DNA of 64,000 nucleotides, taken from the NCBI RefSeq assembly GCF_001298735.1, contig NZ_CYSP01000014.1, positions 1-64,000 of the forward strand, read 5' to 3'. The stretch is from Propionispora sp. 2/2-37 (GTDB lineage Bacteria > Bacillota > Negativicutes > Propionisporales > Propionisporaceae). The translations under genes were made by a program, and so were the position numbers. The notes under the pieces are model-generated. The model was not told where the DNA came from. It did no database searches and worked only from the letters and a program-made list of their open reading frames with translations. Of the stretch, positions 1 to 8,560 are shown piece after piece (within the stretch, counting starts at the first letter, position 1; every line of letters begins with the position of its first letter).

Positions 1-192
1 ATGACAGCCACAATTGCAATCGGCATCATGTATTTTAATGGTGTCAAGCTGTGCTTTTACCTGTCCTTTTATATGGTCAATATATTGGCGTCGTAAAACC
101 AACTGTTCTTTCTTTTCCATTTCGGTTAAAAGACCCTGATGTTGCTTGCGGGCCAATTCGTTAATTCTTGCAATTATTTCCGGAGTTATCAT
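1..192 (-). CDS. DUF896 (UPF0291) family protein, partial
   Basis: The reverse strand is open from an ATG at 192 down to base 1, giving 64 residues without a stop; the 3' end lies outside the window. The N-terminal half (ITPEIIARINELARKQ, then a Glu/Lys-rich helix and RRQYIDHIKGQVK) matches the DUF896/UPF0291 helical-hairpin family, small cytoplasmic Firmicute proteins of unknown function. The end seen here, CNCGCH, is cysteine-rich, which is not typical of the family and may bind metal. A GGAAGG Shine-Dalgarno sits just upstream of the start. Family call from recognition of the helical pattern; function unknown. Confidence 0.7.
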   Translation of the reverse strand, partial: MITPEIIARINELARKQHQGLLTEMEKKEQLVLRRQYIDHIKGQVKAQLDTIKIHDADCNCGCH

Positions 193-413
193 TTCTATCC
201 TTCCCATCTCATAGATAATAACCGTTGATGGCTAGAATCTTATCAAATTATCCGGTGACTGTCAACTGCGGCTGAGTCCATTGAACCAGATAGAGATCAG
301 GGTAAACTTAAATAAAATTTAGTGAATCAATTGATAAAAACATAGTATAATGGTAAAGAACATAATAGTATTGATAAATGACCTTAGTCCTGTAAAAGGA
401 GGCGAATTTTTAC

Positions 414-1322
414 ATGTATGATTTGCTTATTATAGGTGGTGGACCGGCAGGTATGACCGCTGCAGTATATGCAGCGCGCAAAAAAATGAATACGCTACTC
501 ATTACCAAGGAGTTTGGTGGTCAACCAATGTGGACGATGGAAATCGAAAACTATATGGGGTATCAGTTTGTGACCGGGCCTGAGCTTATGGCTAAATTTG
601 AAGAACAGGTGCAGCGTTTCTCAACTCCTATAAAATATGAAGAAATAAACAAGCTGGTACGCAATGACGATAGCACGTTCACGGCAATTGGCAATGAAGG
701 CGGTGAATATCGTGCAAAAGCGGTTATTATCGCTTCAGGGAAGAGGCCACGTCTGTTAAATGTACCAGGGGAAAAAGAGTTTACTGGCCGTGGGGTTAGC
801 TATTGTGCCACTTGTGACGGTCCACTATTTGCCGGCAAAACAGTTGCCGTCATCGGAAGCGGAAATTCTGCCGTACAGGCGGCCGTTGAATTGGGAAATG
901 TAGCTGAAAAGGTATATATCGTGGTGCGAAAAGCTTATAGAGCTGATGAAATATTGCTTGATAAGATGAAAAAGCTCAATACGGTTACGGAAGTTATAGG
1001 TTATGTTGCGCAAGAAATTATTGGTGAGCAGTTTGTTGAAAAACTGGTTATTGCCAGCAGTGACAGTAAAGAAACCAAGGAATTGTCAGTACAAGGCGTT
1101 TTTGTAGAAATTGGTTTAATGCCTAATTCGGAATTTCTTGCTGACATGGTTCAGCTCAATAGAATCGGCGAGGTGCAGGTGGATTGTCATACTAAGACCG
1201 GCATTCCCGGACTTTTTGCTGCTGGTGATGTAAATGACGGTCCCGACAAGCAAATTGTTATTGCAGCGGGAGATGGTGCCAAGGCTGCTTTAATGGCATA
1301 TGATTATTTATTGCGAACTTAG
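414..1322 (+). CDS. trxB: Thioredoxin reductase / AhpF-like flavoprotein disulfide reductase
   Basis: 302-residue two-domain FAD/NAD(P)H oxidoreductase. The FAD-binding GGGPAG lies at residues 8-13, the redox-active CATC at about 131-134, the second nucleotide site GSGNSA near 148, and the C-terminal FAD motif AAGDV near 270. The nucleotide site has Asn where thioredoxin reductases have GGGDSA, and lacks the HRR NADPH-phosphate motif; both features resemble the C-terminal half of AhpF, so NADH (or another donor) may be used instead of NADPH. No thioredoxin or peroxiredoxin gene adjoins it. AAAGGAGG precedes the ATG by a normal distance, and a terminator follows at 1364. Cytoplasmic thiol reduction is the likely role; the exact partner is unknown. 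Confidence 0.85.
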   Translation: MYDLLIIGGGPAGMTAAVYAARKKMNTLLITKEFGGQPMWTMEIENYMGYQFVTGPELMAKFEEQVQRFSTPIKYEEINKLVRNDDSTFTAIGNEGGEYRAKAVIIASGKRPRLLNVPGEKEFTGRGVSYCATCDGPLFAGKTVAVIGSGNSAVQAAVELGNVAEKVYIVVRKAYRADEILLDKMKKLNTVTEVIGYVAQEIIGEQFVEKLVIASSDSKETKELSVQGVFVEIGLMPNSEFLADMVQLNRIGEVQVDCHTKTGIPGLFAAGDVNDGPDKQIVIAAGDGAKAALMAYDYLLRT

Positions 1323-1363
1323 ACAAGTGTGCCTAAAATTATTTTCACGATTTTATGAATAAG

Positions 1364-1404
1364 CAGTGAGACATGCAGTGCGTTACGGCATGGCTCACTG
1401 TTTT
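1364..1404 (+). terminator. Intrinsic terminator after trxB-like gene
   Basis: CAGTGAG/CATGC pairs with GCATG/CTCACTG around one mismatch, loop of about 11 nt, followed by TTTT. Confidence 0.8.
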
Positions 1405-1440
1405 CTATATATCTGAAAAAATAAATATTTTCATTAGGTC

Positions 1441-1468
1441 TTGGCTTTTTGAAAATATTGCGTATAAT
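1441..1468 (+). promoter_or_regulatory. Candidate sigma-A promoter for the ACT/UPF0210 pair
   Basis: TTGGCT (1441-1446), 16-bp spacer, perfect TATAAT (1463-1468), about 75 bp before the ACT-domain gene. The -35 is imperfect. Confidence 0.5.
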
Positions 1469-1541
1469 ATATATAATTCAACATTTTAATCTATCGTGAT
1501 TATATGTCAAAAATTAAAGATAAATTTGGAGTGTGGTTATA

Positions 1542-1811
1542 ATGAAAGTTGTGGTTACTATTGTCGGGGAGGACCGGGTTGGGATTATTGCCATGGTAAG
1601 CGATATTCTAGCAAGAAACAAAGTGAACATCTTAAACATTAATCAAAACATCGTAAATGGTTTTTTTAACATGGTTATGATTGCAGATATGTCGGATAGC
1701 AGCATTAAATTAAAAGATTTGCAATGTACGCTAAAAGAAAAAGGGGAAGAAATTAACTTAGATATAAAAGTGCAGCATGAAGATATATTCCGGATTATGC
1801 ATCGTGTGTAG
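1542..1811 (+). CDS. ACT domain-containing protein (UPF0237-type)
   Basis: 89-residue stand-alone ACT domain: beta strand VVVTIVGEDRVGIIA, a helix, then NILNINQNIVNGFFNMVM, the usual beta-alpha-beta pattern of small-ligand (often amino-acid) binding. I start at the ATG at 1542, about 10 nt after GGAG, instead of the in-frame GTG at 1533, which would be only one base from that site. It lies 26 bp upstream of a UPF0210 gene; this ACT + UPF0210 pair is conserved in many Firmicutes, suggesting a shared but undefined regulatory task. Ligand not deducible. Confidence 0.85.
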   Translation: MKVVVTIVGEDRVGIIAMVSDILARNKVNILNINQNIVNGFFNMVMIADMSDSSIKLKDLQCTLKEKGEEINLDIKVQHEDIFRIMHRV

Positions 1812-1837
1812 TGTGGGATTAAGGAGGCTTTATCATT

Positions 1838-3196
1838 GTGTTAACAATTCAAGATATTTTTGAAACAAACCGGATGATCGAAGAAAATAAACTTGATGTT
1901 CGGACTATCACCATGGGAATTAGTCTTAGAGATTGTGCTCATCCGGATGTAAAAATCTTTTGCCGCAATATTTATGATAAAATTACCCATTTGGCTGAAA
2001 ACTTGGTGCGTACCGGAGAGGATATTGAAGCTGAATATGGCATACCCATTATTAATAAACGTATTTCCGTTACTCCCATTGCCATTGCGGCAGAAAGCTG
2101 TAACACGGATACCTTTGTTCCGGTTGCACAAGCATTGGATGAAGCAGCAAAAATAGTTGGGGTGAATTTTATCGGTGGATTTTCCGCCTTGGTGGAAAAA
2201 GGATATACCAGGGGGGACCGTATTCTCATAAAATCTATTCCGGAAGCGTTGGCACGTACAGAACGTGTTTGTTCCTCGGTTAATGTGGCATCTACCAAGG
2301 CAGGGATCAATATGGATGCCGTCCGCGAAATGGGCGAAGTTATAAAACTCGCAGCCGAACTTACCAAAGATCGCGATGCTGTTGCCTGCTCAAAACTGGT
2401 AGTGTTCGCTAATGTTCCAGAGGACAATCCTTTTATGGCCGGGGCTTTTCATGGCGTTGGTGAAGCGGAAAGCGTCATCAGCGTGGGTGTCAGCGGACCC
2501 GGTGTAGTAAAGCGGGCGCTGGAAGATGTAAAGGGTGAGGATTTCAGTGTAGTCGCGGAAACTGTCAAAAAGACGGCTTTTAAAATCACCAGAGTCGGCC
2601 AGTTAGTGGCTAGAGAAGCTTCCAGGCGTTTGGACATACCATTTGGTATTATTGATTTATCTTTGGCACCGACACCTGCAGTAGGTGACAGTGTTGCTCA
2701 TATTTTAGAGGAAATGGGTTTGGAAAGTTGTGGTGCGCCCGGCACAACGGCAGCCCTAGCTCTTTTGAATGATGCAGTGAAAAAAGGCGGACTGATGGCC
2801 TCTTCCCACGTAGGTGGTTTAAGCGGAGCGTTTATTCCTGTCAGTGAAGATGCAGGAATGATTGCTGCTGCCGAACGGGGAAGTTTGAGCCTGGAAAAAT
2901 TAGAAGCGATGACCTGTGTATGTTCTGTTGGTTTAGATATGATTGCCATACCGGGTGATACTTCGGCTGCAACGGTTTCCGGCATTATAGCTGATGAAGC
3001 GGCAATCGGGATGATTAATAATAAAACCACGGCTGTCCGTATTATTCCTGCGCCAGGGAAAAAAGCGGGAGATAAAGTGGAATATGGCGGGTTATTTGGC
3101 TATTGTCCAATTTTTCCGGTAAGTACGTTCAAGTCTGATGAGTTTATTGCGCGTGGAGGAAGGATTCCCGCGCCGATCCGGAGCTTGACCAACTAA
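1838..3196 (+). CDS. PFL family protein, UPF0210 (DUF711)
   Basis: 452 residues starting at a GTG preceded by AAGGAGG at ideal spacing. The sequence has the UPF0210 hallmarks: an N-terminal [11 protein letters not shown] segment, Gly-rich [14 protein letters not shown] in the middle, and a C-terminal stretch including [19 protein letters not shown]. The fold is related to glycyl-radical/PFL-like proteins by annotation tradition, but the Gly-radical motif is not present and no catalytic function is established. Forms a two-gene unit with the ACT protein and is followed 29 bp later by nth. Confidence 0.85.
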   Translation: MLTIQDIFETNRMIEENKLDVRTITMGISLRDCAHPDVKIFCRNIYDKITHLAENLVRTGEDIEAEYGIPIINKRISVTPIAIAAESCNTDTFVPVAQALDEAAKIVGVNFIGGFSALVEKGYTRGDRILIKSIPEALARTERVCSSVNVASTKAGINMDAVREMGEVIKLAAELTKDRDAVACSKLVVFANVPEDNPFMAGAFHGVGEAESVISVGVSGPGVVKRALEDVKGEDFSVVAETVKKTAFKITRVGQLVAREASRRLDIPFGIIDLSLAPTPAVGDSVAHILEEMGLESCGAPGTTAALALLNDAVKKGGLMASSHVGGLSGAFIPVSEDAGMIAAAERGSLSLEKLEAMTCVCSVGLDMIAIPGDTSAATVSGIIADEAAIGMINNKTTAVRIIPAPGKKAGDKVEYGGLFGYCPIFPVSTFKSDEFIARGGRIPAPIRSLTN

Positions 3197-3225
3197 TTCT
3201 AAAGTAGAAGGCAGCTGAAAATGAT

Positions 3226-3861
3226 ATGCGAATTACAAAAGCGGTGAAACAGCAGATGCTGGCATTACTGGAAGAAGCCTATCACAATACCACAACAGCG
3301 CTACATTACTCTACTCCATTCGAATTATTGATTGCAGTTATTTTATCGGCACAGTGTACAGATGTCCGGGTCAATATGATTACCGGCAGAATCTTTCCCC
3401 GCTACAATACACCGGAGGCCATGCTGGAACTGGGACAGGAGGCTTTGAAAACTTTAATTCGTGATTGCGGGTTATTTCACAGTAAGGCCCGCAATATTCT
3501 AGCGACTTGCGAGATATTATGTGCGCGATTTCAGGGGCGGGTTCCGGAAACTAAAGAAGAATTAATGGTACTACCGGGAGTTGGCCGTAAAACTGCAAAT
3601 GTTTTAATTAGTCAGTTGTTCCACATTCCCGCGATTGCAGTGGATACACATGTATTCCGTGTTGCAAACAGGATGGCGTTAGCTAAGGGTAAGACACCAT
3701 TGGAGGTTGAAGAGGGGTTAATGAAAGCTATTCCCAAAAATAAATGGAGTGAAGCGCATCATTGGCTGATTTGGCATGGACGGAAAATTTGTAAAGCCCG
3801 CAGGCCTGATTGTGCGTTTTGTTGTGTACAAGAGCTATGTCCGAGTGCGGCAACATTTTAA
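3226..3861 (+). CDS. nth: Endonuclease III (DNA glycosylase/AP lyase)
   Basis: 211 residues, the normal length. The helix-hairpin-helix LPGVGRKTANV at about 113-123 carries the catalytic Lys, VDTHVFR at about 139-145 carries the catalytic Asp, and the C terminus has the four-cysteine [4Fe-4S] pattern C-x6-C-x2-C-x5-C (CKARRPDCAFCCVQELC). It removes oxidised pyrimidines and nicks the AP site in base-excision repair. Follows UPF0210 closely in the same direction, so probably cotranscribed. Confidence 0.95.
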   Translation: MRITKAVKQQMLALLEEAYHNTTTALHYSTPFELLIAVILSAQCTDVRVNMITGRIFPRYNTPEAMLELGQEALKTLIRDCGLFHSKARNILATCEILCARFQGRVPETKEELMVLPGVGRKTANVLISQLFHIPAIAVDTHVFRVANRMALAKGKTPLEVEEGLMKAIPKNKWSEAHHWLIWHGRKICKARRPDCAFCCVQELCPSAATF

Positions 3862-3936
3862 CAGGATGAGTCACCTTGTTGCGCGGATGCTTTCTAGAGA
3901 GTATAATTTTAGATGGCGTTGGGAGGAGAATGAAGG

Positions 3937-4389
3937 GTGATTTATCGCAAGGCAAATTTTAAAGATGTGGAGCCTATTCATAAATTGGTAAATGATTATG
4001 CTGAAAAGGGAGTTATGTTGTCAAGATCACGTAATGTATTGTATGAGACATTACGTGATATGATTTTAGCGGAAGAAGAAGGCGAAATTGTAGGAGTTGG
4101 TGCTCTGCATCTGGTATGGGATGAATTGGCTGAAATTAGGGCGATGGCCATTGCTCCCGGTCATACGAGAAAAGGAATTGGCAGAAGTATTGTTAAAGCG
4201 TTGATTGCCGATGCCGAGCAATTGGGGATTAAAACCTTGTTTACCTTGACCTATCAGCCTGAATTTTTTGGCTCCTTGGGATTTACAGAAATCCCCAAAG
4301 AACAATTGCCGCATAAAGTGTGGAAAGAGTGTATCAACTGTGCCAAGTTTCCTAATTGTGATGAAATTGCTATGATTAAGATGATTTGA
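3937..4389 (+). CDS. GNAT family N-acetyltransferase, short ArgA-like type
   Basis: 150-residue single GNAT domain. The acetyl-CoA loop is visible as GHTRKGIGRSIVK (R/Q-x-x-G-x-G/A) at about 78-90, preceded by the strand ELAEIRAMAIAP. The C terminus with LGFTEIPKEQLPHKVW and a CINCAKFPNC segment resembles the stand-alone N-acetylglutamate synthases of clostridia and deltaproteobacteria, the first step of arginine synthesis; without other arg genes nearby the substrate remains an inference. Starts at GTG with GGGAGGAG about 10 nt upstream. Confidence 0.75.
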   Translation: MIYRKANFKDVEPIHKLVNDYAEKGVMLSRSRNVLYETLRDMILAEEEGEIVGVGALHLVWDELAEIRAMAIAPGHTRKGIGRSIVKALIADAEQLGIKTLFTLTYQPEFFGSLGFTEIPKEQLPHKVWKECINCAKFPNCDEIAMIKMI

Positions 4390-4393
4390 TGTA

Positions 4394-4426
4394 AATCCGT
4401 ATCACTGTTATAAGGATGCGGATTTT
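4394..4426 (+). terminator. Intrinsic terminator after the GNAT gene
   Basis: Ten-pair stem AATCCGTATC / GATGCGGATT (one G-U pair) with an 11-nt loop, ending in TTTT. Confidence 0.7.
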
Positions 4427-4505
4427 CCTGTGTGTATACCAGTTCTGATTTACTGTTGAAGCGTAGAAATTCTATGATTTTCCAGAACGAATTTTGAAAT
4501 GTTTA

Positions 4506-4533
4506 TTGAAAAAGTATGTAAGAAAAGTATAAT
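4506..4533 (+). promoter_or_regulatory. speD promoter
   Basis: TTGAAA (4506-4511), 16-bp spacer, TATAAT (4528-4533), about 90 bp before the speD start. Confidence 0.65.
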
Positions 4534-4625
4534 GTATATTGAAGATTACATGAAATACAGGTGCAGGTACTGCATAGATGTTCTTCATCTTGTTGTTAAC
4601 AAATTTGTTTTATAAGGAGAAGAAT

Positions 4626-5441
4626 ATGGAAATTAAGTCGATAAAGAAGCTAAAATTATATGGGTTTAACAATCTGACAAAGACGTTAAGTTTCAATATG
4701 TATGATATTTGCTATGCGAAAAGCCCGCAGCACCGTCAGGAGTATATTGAGTATATTGATGAAGAGTATAATGCTGACCGTCTGACCGGTATTTTAACCG
4801 AGGTGGCCAACATCATTGGTGCTCACATTTTAAATATTGCTAAACAGGACTACGATCCACAGGGAGCCAGCGTTACCATGTTAATATCGGAAGGAAAGCT
4901 TTCATCAACTCCGACAGAAAGCCTTACCGGAGGATCCTGTGGTCCTCTGCCAGATGCGGTGGTAGCTCACTTGGATAAAAGCCATATAACCGTTCATACT
5001 TATCCGGAAAGCCATCCGGATAAAGGAATCAGCACTTTTCGGGCGGATATTGATGTTTCGACATGTGGGGAGATTTCACCGTTAAAGGCATTGAATTATC
5101 TGATTAACAGTTTCAGTTCGGATATAGCCATTATTGATTATCGGGTTCGTGGATTTACCAGAGATATCAATGGGAAAAAGTTCTATATTGATCATAAAAT
5201 TAATTCTATCCAAAACTATATTGCGAAAGATACGCGTGAACTTTATCAAATGATTGATGTTAATGTATATCAGGAAAATATATTTCACACAAAAATGCTT
5301 TTAAAAGAGTTTGATTTGGACAATTATTTGTTTGGCACAGATCAAAAGGAATTGTTGCCAGGTGAAAAGAAAAAAATAAAACAACGACTAAAGAAAGAAA
5401 TGGCGGAAATATTCTATGGAAAAAACATCCCTAAAGTATGA
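4626..5441 (+). CDS. speD: S-adenosylmethionine decarboxylase proenzyme
   Basis: 271 residues, start ATG at 4626 five bases after AAGGAGA; an upstream in-frame ATG at 4578 has no ribosome site and adds an atypical tail. The protein is collinear with the E. coli-type (class 1A) enzyme: [11 protein letters not shown] at the N terminus, the autocleavage site LDK-SHI with the future pyruvoyl Ser at 119, and [19 protein letters not shown] downstream. It decarboxylates AdoMet to supply aminopropyl groups for spermidine. No spermidine synthase gene is adjacent. Its stop codon lies inside the following terminator hairpin. Confidence 0.95.
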   Translation: MEIKSIKKLKLYGFNNLTKTLSFNMYDICYAKSPQHRQEYIEYIDEEYNADRLTGILTEVANIIGAHILNIAKQDYDPQGASVTMLISEGKLSSTPTESLTGGSCGPLPDAVVAHLDKSHITVHTYPESHPDKGISTFRADIDVSTCGEISPLKALNYLINSFSSDIAIIDYRVRGFTRDINGKKFYIDHKINSIQNYIAKDTRELYQMIDVNVYQENIFHTKMLLKEFDLDNYLFGTDQKELLPGEKKKIKQRLKKEMAEIFYGKNIPKV

Positions 5442-5456
5442 AGGGATGTTTTTTTT
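5425..5456 (+). terminator. speD terminator overlapping its stop codon
   Basis: ACATCCCT (5425-5432) pairs with AGGGATGT (5442-5449), followed by a run of T; the TGA stop at 5439-5441 is in the loop. Confidence 0.9.
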
Positions 5457-5475
5457 GTGGCATAAAAAGAGCCCG

Positions 5476-5870
5476 TAATGATCTTCGCTCCGGCTATAGC
5501 TGACCATTACATACCTATACGCAATCTTTCGACTACGTATAAGCATTACACAGCCAACCATAACCTTTGCTCGATTACTGAAAGTACCTGCGAAGCTTAC
5601 TGCAATCTCCCGACTGCAATAAACCTCTTTGATAAATTCCCGGGACGAATCTCCGGAACCTTCAGCAATCTTAGCTCGACCATTATACATCCCTTTTGAC
5701 CACACGACAACAGTTGGGCTGCCGTACAGCCTTACAAGACCTATAATGATCTTCCCGCCGACCAATACCGAACCCGCAGACCCGGCATTGATCTTTGGCC
5801 GACCAACGTCGAACTCCGGTGAGAAATCCGGCGTCAGTCTTGGCTCAACCACTACGAACCCTTACATATA
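5476..5870. repeat. Degenerate tandem array of ~20-21 bp units, unknown function
   Basis: About 400 bp with no convincing gene. A motif near GATCTTnGCTCGACCATTA recurs with phase close to 20-21 bp or multiples of it: best copies begin at 5480, 5523, 5562, 5604, 5667, 5748 and 5790 (GATCTTCCCGCCGACCAAT at 5748 and GATCTTTGGCCGACCAACG at 5790 are 42 bp apart), with weaker copies between. The reverse strand stays open across it and would read as a degenerate seven-residue repeat (GRPKI, GGKII, GRAKI, NRAKV), but that frame lacks a ribosome site and runs into the speD terminator, so I do not call it a gene. The remaining 5871-6011 holds nothing I recognise. Confidence 0.55.
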
Positions 5871-6011
5871 ATAGTATGGCTTAAAACAGGATAATTATTC
5901 TGAAAAAATATATCAATTGAGTTACACAAACGTAATAGCATGAGAATAGCAGGATAAAATTTGATAGTAAAAGGAATTAATTTTAAATTGAATATTGTAA
6001 AAAAAATGTCG

Positions 6012-6056
6012 TTGTAATATCTTTGTAACAATTTAGTAACAATTATCTGTTATGAT
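6012..6056 (+). promoter_or_regulatory. Efflux operon promoter with three 11-bp-phased direct repeats
   Basis: TTGTAA at 6012, TTGTAA at 6023 and TAGTAA at 6034 are spaced exactly 11 bp, just upstream of an extended -10 TGTTATGAT (6048-6056). No good -35 is present. One-turn-phased direct repeats (TTACA on the other strand) are the arrangement bound by OmpR/PhoB-type response regulators, so activator dependence is plausible. Confidence 0.45.
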
Positions 6057-6117
6057 AGTAATAAACTTTTCAGAAAGATTTTTGACAAAGTTGGAGCACG
6101 AGAAGGAGGTTTTTAGT

Positions 6118-7380
6118 TTGAGCTTTCTGAGTCAATTCGTAAAACGGGGTGCCGCGACCATGATTGGAGTGTGTATGCTAGGCTGGACATCGGTTTCTGC
6201 TGCGCCACTTTCGCTGGAAGAAGCGATAAATATGGCCCTGGAAAATCATTTGGATATAAAAATGGCTGAGAATGAACAAAAGCAGGCCAAATATGAGCTG
6301 AAAAGCACGCAAGGCAGCCAGGGGCTGTCAGTTGACGCTTCGAATACCTTGTACTTAAAAAAAGTGAATGATTCTGCCAGCACAAGCAATAGTGATATTT
6401 CTTTATCATTACCATTATATACCGGTGGGAAAAATGAAGGAAATGTAGAAATTGCCAAAAATGATGTGACGATTGCCGAATTAAATCTTTTAAAGACCAA
6501 GCAGGATGTAAGACTCAAGGCTGTGACTGCTTATCTGGATGTGATTGAAGCTCGTAAAACTCAGGAAGTCGCACAGGAAACGGTCGATAACTATCAAATG
6601 CATTTGGATAACGTAAAAGCCCAGTACAGTGCCGGTAATGTAGCTAAAGCGGACGTGTTAAGATCTGAGGTAGAACTGACGGATGCCGAACAAACGTTGT
6701 TAAAGTCGAAAAATGCTTATGAAGTAGCTGTTAATACGTTGAAAAATGTAATACGCTGGAAAAGTACTGAACCATTAGAATTTACAGATGAATTCCAATA
6801 TGCTCCTTTTCAGATGGCGATGGACGAAAGTGTAACATTTGCTAAGAATCATCGTCCTGATATAACGAAATACCGCCTGGCAATCCAGTCGGCGGAGAAA
6901 AGTGTAGATGTTGCTGCAGCCGATCGCAAACCGTCGATAGCTTTAACAGCAGGAACCAGTTGGGACAGTAATGTTTTTCCGAATCCAGGGGATACGGATA
7001 CCTTTGTAGGAATTACTTCTTCCTGGAACCTATTTGACAATCAAATAACAAAGTCAAAGGTGAAAAAAGCGGAAATCGGTGTTGACACAGCGCAAAAGGA
7101 ACTGGAATCACAGGAAGATGAAGTGGAGGTAACCGTAAAAGAATATTACCTCACCATGAAAGAGGCGGAAAAAAGGCAGAATACGACACAAATTGCCATA
7201 AATAAGGCCAAGGAAGATTATTTTATAGCGCAGGAAAAATATAAGGTCGGAGAAGGAGTTCTTCTTGATGTTATCGACGCACAATTGGCATTAACGACCG
7301 CAAGAAACAATTATATTCAAGCTCAATACGATTACGCGACGTACAAGGCAAAACTGGAAAATGCTATGGGGATGGACTAG
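6118..7380 (+). CDS. TolC family outer-membrane efflux protein
   Basis: 420 residues from a TTG start at 6118, eight bases after GAAGGAGG; an ATG further upstream at 6052 lacks a ribosome site and overlaps the -10. The N terminus is a Sec signal peptide (basic VKR, hydrophobic core, cleavage near VSAA-PLS). The mature part has the two coiled-coil repeats of the TolC/OEP family: LSLEEAINMALENH at the first helix and a second half beginning near the NHRPDITKYRLAIQSAE segment, with long Ala/Gln/Glu-rich helices. It forms the trimeric outer-membrane channel of the export system encoded by the next three genes. Its presence argues for a cell with an outer membrane. Confidence 0.92.
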   Translation: MSFLSQFVKRGAATMIGVCMLGWTSVSAAPLSLEEAINMALENHLDIKMAENEQKQAKYELKSTQGSQGLSVDASNTLYLKKVNDSASTSNSDISLSLPLYTGGKNEGNVEIAKNDVTIAELNLLKTKQDVRLKAVTAYLDVIEARKTQEVAQETVDNYQMHLDNVKAQYSAGNVAKADVLRSEVELTDAEQTLLKSKNAYEVAVNTLKNVIRWKSTEPLEFTDEFQYAPFQMAMDESVTFAKNHRPDITKYRLAIQSAEKSVDVAAADRKPSIALTAGTSWDSNVFPNPGDTDTFVGITSSWNLFDNQITKSKVKKAEIGVDTAQKELESQEDEVEVTVKEYYLTMKEAEKRQNTTQIAINKAKEDYFIAQEKYKVGEGVLLDVIDAQLALTTARNNYIQAQYDYATYKAKLENAMGMD

Positions 7381-7395
7381 ACTGGGGGTAAAATA

Positions 7396-8538
7396 ATGTG
7401 GAAAATCATGAATAAAAAGAAATGGATCGCGGCCTTAGTGCTTATTACGGGAGTTGCCGGAGGAGCTTTTTATTATTATCAGACCTTAAGCAGTAAAACA
7501 AACAGCAATCAGCAGACCGTAGCAGTAACAAGGGGAACTATTACTTCCGAAGTTACTGCCACCGGGACAGTAAAGCCGATTAATGCGGTTGATATTTCTT
7601 CAAAGGTCACAGCTTTTATCAAGGAAGTTAAAGTAAAAGAAAATGATATTGTTAAAGCTGGACAAATTTTAGCCATTTTAGAGGACAAATCCTTAGAAAC
7701 CTCGCTGGAAAAAGCCCAATATGAAGTTAATAATACGGGGGCGAAGTATCGACGGTTACAATATCTGCATTCGATCGGTGCTAAATCAGATGCTGATCTG
7801 GAAGATGCATTACTCAACTATCAAACAGCAGTGTCTAACTATGATGAGGCGAAGTCGAATTTAAATGAAACGGTGCTGGTTTCACCCATTGATGGGATTG
7901 TACTCGGAGAGCCGTTGTCGGTGGGATCGTTAGTTACGGCTGGTGTCAATGATCCGAAAGTTATCATGATGCTTGGTGATATATCAGGAAAAATTGTTAA
8001 GGTAAAAGTGGATGAGACCGATATTGGCAAAATAAAAGTAGGACAGCAGGCGACGTTTACTGTTGATTCTTATCAAAATCATACTTTTACCGGTAAAGTC
8101 AGCAAAATTGGTCAAATTTCCACTGATACGACGACAACTTCTACTTCATCTTCATCATCCTCCTCTTCGTCGTCCTCTTCTTCGTCATCCTCAAGCAGTG
8201 TTATTTACTATTATGTAACACTGTCAGTAGAAGACCCGGAAAATTTATTAAAATCTGAAATGACAGCACGTGTTAATATTAAAGTTGATGAAAAAGACAA
8301 TGCAATGCTCATTCCTTTGGCGGCTTTGAAAAGCAGTGCCGAGGGACAATATGTGACTGTAGTGCATAGTGACGGTAAAACAGAAAATGTTCCTGTTACA
8401 GTTGGGCTGACTAGTGGCGATAAGGTAGAAATCATTGATGGTGTAAATGAAGGCGATATTTTAGTGATATCTTATACGAAGTCACAGAGTGAAAGCACTT
8501 CTAAACAAAAGAATAATGGACCTCCACCGCCAATGTAG
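7396..8538 (+). CDS. Periplasmic adaptor (HlyD/MacA-type membrane fusion protein)
   Basis: 380 residues. Residues about 8-25 form an N-terminal membrane anchor; a biotinyl-lipoyl-like half motif (GTVKPINAVDISSKVTAF) and its partner (VLVSPIDGIVLGEPL) flank an alpha hairpin, followed by beta-barrel and membrane-proximal domains. Residues 251-268 are 18 consecutive serines written with mixed TCN and AGY codons, placed where the beta-barrel strand returns (between GKVSKIGQIS and VIYYYVTLSV). The C terminus ends in PPPPM. It should bridge the MacB-like pump to the TolC channel. Starts 16 bp after tolC with a GGGGGT ribosome site. Confidence 0.9.
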   Translation: MWKIMNKKKWIAALVLITGVAGGAFYYYQTLSSKTNSNQQTVAVTRGTITSEVTATGTVKPINAVDISSKVTAFIKEVKVKENDIVKAGQILAILEDKSLETSLEKAQYEVNNTGAKYRRLQYLHSIGAKSDADLEDALLNYQTAVSNYDEAKSNLNETVLVSPIDGIVLGEPLSVGSLVTAGVNDPKVIMMLGDISGKIVKVKVDETDIGKIKVGQQATFTVDSYQNHTFTGKVSKIGQISTDTTTTSTSSSSSSSSSSSSSSSSSSVIYYYVTLSVEDPENLLKSEMTARVNIKVDEKDNAMLIPLAALKSSAEGQYVTVVHSDGKTENVPVTVGLTSGDKVEIIDGVNEGDILVISYTKSQSESTSKQKNNGPPPPM

Positions 8539-8560
8539 CGAGAAAAGGGGTTGAATACTA

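Noticed and set aside
1972-3030. Long antisense frames over the UPF0210 gene
   Set aside because: Exact shadows of a well-supported coding frame.
5388-5852. 154-residue reverse-strand open frame across the repeat array
   Set aside because: No ribosome site, runs through the speD terminator into speD antisense; openness is explained by the repeat composition.
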